From contig CM076194.1 in NCBI GenBank assembly GCA_038277395.1, forward strand, positions 131,845,230 through 131,909,229: a DNA stretch of 64,000 bases, written 5' to 3'. Source of the DNA: Dryocosmus kuriphilus (taxonomy: Eukaryota; Arthropoda; Insecta; Hymenoptera; Cynipidae). Under the pieces are notes generated by a model, which saw nothing but the letters and a program-made list of their open reading frames with translations, searched no databases and was not told the DNA's origin. A program made the translations under genes and the position numbers. Positions within the stretch are counted from its first letter, which is position 1. Every line of letters starts with the position of its first letter. Positions 57,960 through 64,000 of the stretch are shown piece by piece.

Positions 57960-60700
57960 AATTTTTTTATTTTTTTTATTCTGTTTCACTAGAAAGTTAC
58001 TTTGCATACATATGACATATCGACAGAGGTTAATCATCTGTCAAAAATCTGCATTAGCGATCGAGGAAAATACCAGCATCTGTAACTGATGCATGCTCAG
58101 AAGGTTTCCCGTATAGAGATTAAAAAAAGGCACCATTTCTTATTGGTGCGTACATGTAGGTCAGTATTTAAGAAGGAAAATACCAACGTTGGTAACTGAC
58201 ACATGCGCAGTAGGTTTCCCGTACAGAGATTAAAAAAGCCATCATTACTTATTGCTACGTACATGTAGGTTAGAATTTAAGAATATATTTTAAATTATAT
58301 GTATACATATGTACAAGATGGTGATGCAATAAATCACTTTAAAATATTCATTTCGACTCCCTTAGTACCAATATTTAGCATAAAGCTGATCGTGATCGAA
58401 TTCGTACGTAAACGTCTGGTCTAAAGTATATAGCTAGCTCTCCTAATCGCTCTCACTCACTCACTCTATTAACTAATGCTGCTGGCGAGAAAGATCTAAC
58501 CTAACCGTCGTCTGTTAGTTGCAAGGAAATTATTTTAAAGAACATAGGAATTATCATTAGATCAAGTCAATTTCTTTACTTTATTTATTTTATTTATTTT
58601 ATTTATTTTATTTACTTTATTTATTTTATGTATTTTATTTATTTTATTTATTTTGTTTATTTTATTTACTTTATTTATTTTGTTTATTTTATTTATTTTA
58701 TTTATTTATTTGATTTTTTTTTTTTTTATTTTATTTTATTTATTTATTTATTTTATTTATTTATTTATTTTATTTTTATTTTATTTGTTTTATTTATTTG
58801 TTTTATTTTATTTATTTTATTTATTTTATTTATTTTATTTATTTTATTTATTTTACTTATTTTATTCAGTTTATTTATTTTATTTATTTTATTTACTTTC
58901 TTTATTTTACTTATTTTATTTATTTTATCTATTTCTTTTATTTATTTATTTTATTTATTCTATTTATTTTGTTTATTTTGTCACTCTCACTCACTCTTAT
59001 TAACTAATGCTGCTGACGAAAAAGATTTAACCTAACCGTCGTCTGTTAGTCGCGCAGGGAAATTATTTTTAAAAATGTAGGAATCATCATTGGATGAATC
59101 AATTTATTTATTTTATTTATTTTATTTAAAAATGATGTCTTTCATACATAAAAATTAATATTAATTTATATTAAAACTGTCGGGAATTTTCCAATTCGAG
59201 AAATTTGAATGTGAGTTGAGCGTCTTTAGTGCGTGTATGTGTGAGCTGAGCATGTGTTAGTATGTATCCGTGTGGGTCGTTGTATGAGACGTGTTCAAAC
59301 CTGTCGATTTCAAATGACATCATCAAAATTCAAGATTCTTAGTGACGCATAATGTTAGAGAGAGGGGAGTGGGGTAGGGGTAGACCTGTTGCAAACTGCT
59401 CGTTTCAAGTGACGTCATTAAAATAATGGTCCGGTGTATGTAGCTGAGTAAGACACATTTTTTCAAACACGTCGTATTATTTTAATGGGGTCAAGTTTTC
59501 TTTATTTTATTTATTTTGCTTTATTTATATTATTCATATTATTTATTTTATTTATTTTATTTATTTTATTTATTTTATTTATTTTATTTATTCTTAGTCG
59601 GTAAGGTAGAACCCGGAAGTATCGACGGGGCCATATTTTATTTATTTTATTTATTGTATTCATTTTATTTATTTTATTTATTTATCTTATTTATTCAGGG
59701 TCGGTAAGGTAGAACTCGGATGTATCGACGCGGCCATATTTTATTTATTTTATTTATTCTATTTCTTTTATTTGTTTTATTTATTTATTTATTTTATCTA
59801 TATTATTTATTTTGTTTATTTTATTTATTTTATTCATTTTATTTATTTTATTTATTTCATTTATTTTATTTATTTTATTTATCTTTTTTATTTTATTTAT
59901 TTTATTTATTCAGGGTCGATAGGTAGAACTCGGATGTATCGACGAGGCCATATTTTATTTATTTTATTTATTCTATTTCTTTTATTTGTTTTATTTATTT
60001 TATTTATTTTATCTATTTTATTTATTTTATTTACTTTATTCATTTTATTTATTTTATTTATTTTATTTATTTTATTTACTTTGTTTATTTTATTCATTTT
60101 ATTTATTTTATTAAAAAAGTTTTTAATTCGAAGTAAGTCACTTTGAGAGAAGTTATAGGATAAGAGTTAATGGAAAATATATTTTAGAAAAGAAGAGTTT
60201 GATATATTACATTTTCAAGAAGGGACTGAAGGTAATGCTAACCGAGGAAAAAACTGGCGTCGGTAACTGACGCATGCGCAGATGGTTTCCTGTATAGAAA
60301 TTAAAAAAGCCACTATTACTTATTGCTGCGTACATGTAGGTTTGAATTTAAGAATATCCCCTCCAAACAACCAGCATCAAGTTCAAAAATTCTAGCTGAG
60401 GTAGGTAAGGTAGATCGAAGTGTAAGGTAAGGTATATGCCTGACATATCGACCGAGGCTAATCTCTTGAAACAAATCTGCATTTTTTATTTCGTTTTTTT
60501 TCTGTTTTTTATTCTATTTTATTCTATTATATTTTATTTTTTCATTATGTTTCATTTTATTTCATTTTTTTAAATTTTATTTTCATTTTGTCTTATTTTA
60601 TTCCGGTTTTCATTTATTTTATATCTTTTTGTTTTATTTTATTTTATTTTGTTCTATTCTATGTGATTTTATTTTCCTCTTAGTTTATTGATTTTATTTT
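57960..60700. repeat. Right arm of the large inverted repeat, inner and middle part
   Basis: Inverted counterpart of 53830-53581 and 31897-30210. Modules are separated by ATTTTATTT arrays at about 58575-58980, 59505-59590, 59635-59695, 59740-59915, 59955-60115 and 60480-60700. A short module with GGGTCGGTAAGGTAGAAC and TATCGACG occurs three times here (59598, 59698, 59915) but once in the left arm (about 31020), so the right arm has been locally expanded. A partial duplicate of the GGTTTCCCGTA module is present at 58100 and 58210. Confidence 0.85.
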
Positions 60701-62650
60701 ATTGGCTTCCGTTTCCGGCGCTGATAGTGATGGGACGGGTGTGGGAATTTGAGCGATCGTTTTGGCTTTGGAGGTGAATAAGGGTTGTGTGGGGTAAAAA
60801 AAAAGGGTTGTGAGTACAGCTATGGCAGTTGGTATGTGGGAGGAATGAGTAGAAGGGTCGTGGAAGGTGGAAGAAGAGAAAAAGTGGGAAAAAGTGGTGC
60901 ATGCTGAAGATTGAGGTTAGGTTTGAAGTTAGTTAGTTAATTTGGTGGACAGAAAGCAGGGTAGTGAAGTTGTACGAGACTGGGGAGACGGATGGTAAGG
61001 TAAGGTCGGTTATTGATAATTACTACTGGTGTGGAAATACTCGCGAAGGATAAAGGAGGGTGAGGGGAGCGTGGGGAGCGGAGCTAGAGATTTATAAATG
61101 GCGCGCGGGAGACCAGTGGTAAGGTATGAGAGTAGCAGGCCACAGGGTAACAGGTCGATTACGAGGAGACCAAGGCAACAGAACGCCAGAGGGCAATACT
61201 TGCCCGAAGAAGGGAATTAGAGACTGGACCCAGTGTGCAATGAATGAAGTGGCGAGCCAGGCAGGCGGGACTAGTGGGGGCGACGCAGAGAGGTTAGAGT
61301 TTTGTAAGTCAATTGATAAGGTGTTAAAGTCAAGTAATGCCATGAATAAGGCTATAGGTAAGACAAAAGACACAATGGAAAATATGTTCCGAGAGTTAGA
61401 GAAGGTACTGAGTAGAGGGCTAGCGGAAGAAAAGGAACATGGTAGGGGAAAAGAGGGAATAGTCATAAAGATAAAAGAGAAATGGGAGAAATGGGAAAAG
61501 TGCTAGAAGAAAGAGAAAGGAAAAGTATGGCAAAAATTGGAGAGGATTGAGGAGGGACAGAGAAAAAAGCAGGAAGAGGGGAGAAAGTAATAAGGCAGGT
61601 AGAAGAGAGGGTACGTAACTTAGAATGCGGAGCTGAACGTCAAGAGAATCCTAAGGAGATAGGTAGTGGGGAAAGGGAAGAGGGAGATGTGAACTTGAGA
61701 GAGGAGAATGAGAGAATGAAAATTAGAGTACGTGGGTTAGAAAGGAAAATGGAGGGGTTTGAATGGAAAAAGAAAAGGAGAAATGTCGTTATAAAAGGAT
61801 TGCAAGTAGAAAGCGAAACGGGAAACAAGGAGGTAGAGAAAATTTTGAGGGACATAGGGGCAAGTGTCAGGGTGCAGGAGATAAAGGGGGTCGGCAAGAA
61901 GACAGGAGGAGAAGCGAGGATGTACGTAGTCAAATTTGGAAGTGAAGTGGAGAGGAGAGAGGTAATGAGGAAAAATAAGGTGCTTAGGGGAAGAAAAGAA
62001 AGAATTGATAAAGATATGACATGGAGGGAGAGAGGGAAAGGATGGTTAATAGGAGAGAGGGCTTAGGAGGAGAGGAGAAAAGGGAATAGAGTTTTGTTTG
62101 GGAGAGACATGTTGTGGGTGAATGAGACAGTGTGGATATGGGACGAAGAGAGAGAGGAGTGGAAAATAGGTGAGCGGTCTCAAGGTCGAAGGGGAGCAGA
62201 TGTGAGTAAGAACAGAGTAGAAGCTCCGCGGTTTGCGAACGAGGTAAGAGGAAGAATGTGGGGAGAAGGGAAACAGAGTGCGAAAAGGGGATTAAAGTAG
62301 TTTTTTGGAATGTGCTAGGGATGGATGAAGAAATTGGAAAGGCCGAGAGAAAGAGCAGGTCATGCAGGGTAGAGAAGAGCCAAAATGATTCGTATAAAGG
62401 CAAAAGAAAAGTCAGTATAGTCGCGGATTAATGTACCATCAATAGAATGGAAAGAGCGAGAGGAAACGGAAGCCCAAGGTCTTGAGCGGCAGTGCGTAGA
62501 TTTAGATTAGAGATTAAAAAGTTATGTACATATAGGATAAGGTAGAAATAAGTATTTGTAAAATCTACGCTGGATGTAAAGATGTGATGGTTATGTAACG
62601 ACTCTTAAACCCGTAAAAGAGAGAGAGAGAGTATAAATAAATAAACAACG
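60700..62650 (+). mobile_element. Internally deleted relative of the 25-30 kb LINE
   Basis: On the plus strand: 5' region, ORF1 (61126-62300), the first codons of ORF2 (VVFWNVLGMDEE, about 62298), then from about 62455 a 3' UTR that matches the other copy (GGAAACGGAAGCCC, later AAACCCGTAAAAGAGAGAG). Nearly all of ORF2 is missing, while ORF1 and both ends remain. It is inserted in an ATTTTATTT array. Confidence 0.82.
61126..62300 (+). pseudogene. LINE ORF1 (coiled coil plus RRM-like), broken
   Basis: Open stretches 61126-61506, 61689-62066 and 62094-62300 follow one another with frame changes or stops between. They carry an E/K-rich coiled coil (NMFRELEKVLSRGLAEEKE), the RRM start KKRRNVVIKGLQVESETGNK, then MTWRERGKGWLIGERA and LWVNETVWIWDEEREEW. 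These correspond part by part to the ORF1 at 28584-29985 but are clearly diverged. It would coat LINE RNA; here it is interrupted at about 61506 and 62066. The N-terminal part is more degraded than the C-terminal part. Confidence 0.8.
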
Positions 62651-62995
62651 ATTTTATTTTTTTATTATATTTATTTTATTTTATTTTATTTACTTTTTTT
62701 CTTCTATTTTCTTATTTATTTTATTTTATTGTATTTCGTTTTATTTTGTTCTCTTTTCTTTTATTTATTTTAGCTATTTTTATGTATTTTATTTATTTTA
62801 ATCATTTTAATTTTGTAATTTATTTTAATTATTTATTTATTTTATTTACTTCATATAAGGGTGGGGCTCGGGGTCGGTAAGGTAGAATCCTGACATATTT
62901 ATTTTACTTATTTTATTATTTCTTTTTTTATTTTATTTTGTTTTGTTTTATTTTATTTTTTTTATTTTATTTACTTTATTTTAATTTATTTTCCC
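62650..62995. repeat. Outer end of the right arm
   Basis: ATTTTATTT arrays surround the module GGTGGGGCTCGGGGTCGG (about 62862-62880), which pairs with 30186-30205 in the left arm. Beyond 62995 no further inverted match to the left side is seen. Confidence 0.75.
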
Positions 62996-64000
62996 TTTGG
63001 ATAAAGTTCAGAATAGCCGAATTTTCCGATTTTATTCAAACTTCGTACACTTATGTATTTTGACGCACTGATTATGAATATGATACTGACAAATGGCGAC
63101 TAGGCGATTTTCAAGGTGAAACCCGTTAAAAACGCCATAAAAATCTAGTTTTTTGCGTTTATCTCAATAAATGCGCAGAATTTCGAAAAATATTTTTAAC
63201 AAAAGTTTTAGCTAGTATAAAAATACATCTTTTTTGTAGAACATACTTTTTGCCTAAAACCATTATTTTTGGAGAAAAGGAGGATTGCATTGGAAAAACA
63301 AGAAAAGGACGAAGAAAGTTACGGAAATGCGTTCGGTCACGTTTATTGTGTTTATCTAAACCAATACGCACAATATTATCAAATATAAGAAACAAAAGTT
63401 GTACATCTAATCGAATTACCCATATTTTGTCTGTAACATTTTTATCTGCAAGTAATAGTTTTCGCGAAAACTAGTGATATATCGATTATCATGGAAAAAA
63501 CCCCCTTAAAAATCAAGGCTTTTTGCGTTTAGATTAGTCAATAGGCAATCTTTCACAAAATCTTTTAAACAAAAGTTGTGAATCTTATCAAAATACACAT
63601 TTTTTGTTTTAAACATTTTTTCATACGAGTGATAGTTTTCGAGAAAACTAGTGATACACCTGATAAAATTTAAGAAATATAAGTGCAAAAAGCGACAGGT
63701 CTTTCTCTACTGTACGCGCTCCTAGTACTAACAGGCGTGTCTTTCATGCGTGCATTTATTATTTTCGAAGTTTTCTTCTCTCGAGTTCTAACCAACATGG
63801 ATGAAAAACATAATATTTTCAGTCTGAGTATGATTCTTCAAAAAAAAAAAAGAAACACTTCAGTGGTTGAGACAAATTGGACTCATTCCAACTGAACGAT
63901 TTTGCCCAAACACACAAGAAAAAAAAATGATCTTTTAGAGTCTAAAATGACTTGCGGCCAGTTCTTGGGTTATAAAGTAGGTAAGTATCGTTACACAAAT
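62996..64000. repeat. AT-rich tandem subunits, no gene
   Basis: Two or three imperfect subunits share TTTTTTGCGTTTA, AACAAAAGTT, ATACATTTTTTG-like runs and ATAGTTTTCGAGAAAACTAGTG (about 63140, 63420-63475, 63520-63655). They resemble in style, but not in sequence, the subunits of the ATTCTCATC family. Open frames here are short and unconvincing. Confidence 0.55.

Noticed and set aside
58628..60146. Long open frames translating to FILFILFYLF-type repeats
   Set aside because: They are translations of ATTTTATTT arrays, which contain no stop in several frames on one strand; no start context, no domain, and the frames stop where the array stops.

Overview
This window looks like repeat-rich nuclear DNA of an arthropod, most likely an insect. 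No host gene, rRNA or functional tRNA could be supported; nearly every recognisable piece is a transposable element, most of them broken and several nested inside one another. The two LINE copies carrying a basic coiled-coil ORF1, the DD41D transposase and the errantivirus-like retroelement would fit a hymenopteran (for example a parasitoid or gall wasp), but that is inference from memory of such elements, not a database result. Layout: 1-6.5 kb holds two minus-strand fragments of an R4/Dong-like LINE, a mariner (1092-2218) that has lost the block carrying its third catalytic Asp, and a hAT remnant (about 5.69-6.47 kb). 6.5-14.9 kb is dominated by copies of a 0.8-1.2 kb non-coding repeat that starts with TTTTTACATTCTCATC and ends with GC-rich hairpins; three copies stand head to tail at 11.9-14.9 kb. 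A second, internally deleted mariner lies at 9936-10889. 15-24 kb is AT-rich and mostly featureless apart from an 8-copy minisatellite (17.95-18.19 kb), an intronless pseudogene of an arthropod multi-copy family of unknown function (18.25-19.87 kb) and a 0.2 kb near-perfect hairpin (20.4-20.6 kb). From about 30 to 63 kb the DNA is organised as one very large, decayed inverted repeat. Its centre of symmetry is the CCATGG at 57487/57488, and its arms are made of unique modules separated by ATTTTATTT-type arrays. Several elements have landed in it. A LINE (25.3-30.1 kb, minus) and an internally deleted relative (60.7-62.6 kb, plus) both sit in ATTTTATTT arrays, as does a tRNA-derived SINE (24.4-24.7 kb) with the same kind of tail. 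A minus-strand Ty3/Gypsy errantivirus-like element (31898-53580, CATG target duplication) interrupts the left arm. A 1.6 kb solo LTR (55119-56742, CTTT duplication) sits near the centre. The retroelement itself has been hit by a DD41D Tc1/mariner in its 5' LTR, a long-TIR non-autonomous element in its 3' LTR, and a related solo LTR in its integrase. The retroelement is the most interesting item. On the minus strand it reads: 5' LTR, primer-binding site matching a tRNA-Leu 3' end, a leader with three repeats, an unexplained pair of ORFs, gag, protease, reverse transcriptase, retroviral RNase H, a basic linker, a second RNase H of the cellular RNase HI type, a second long linker ORF, integrase, an envelope gene with signal peptide, furin-like site and fusion-peptide-like stretch, then the 3' LTR. 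All its genes carry frameshifts or stops, so this copy is dead, but its architecture is unusual and worth a family-level search. No restored sequence is given.
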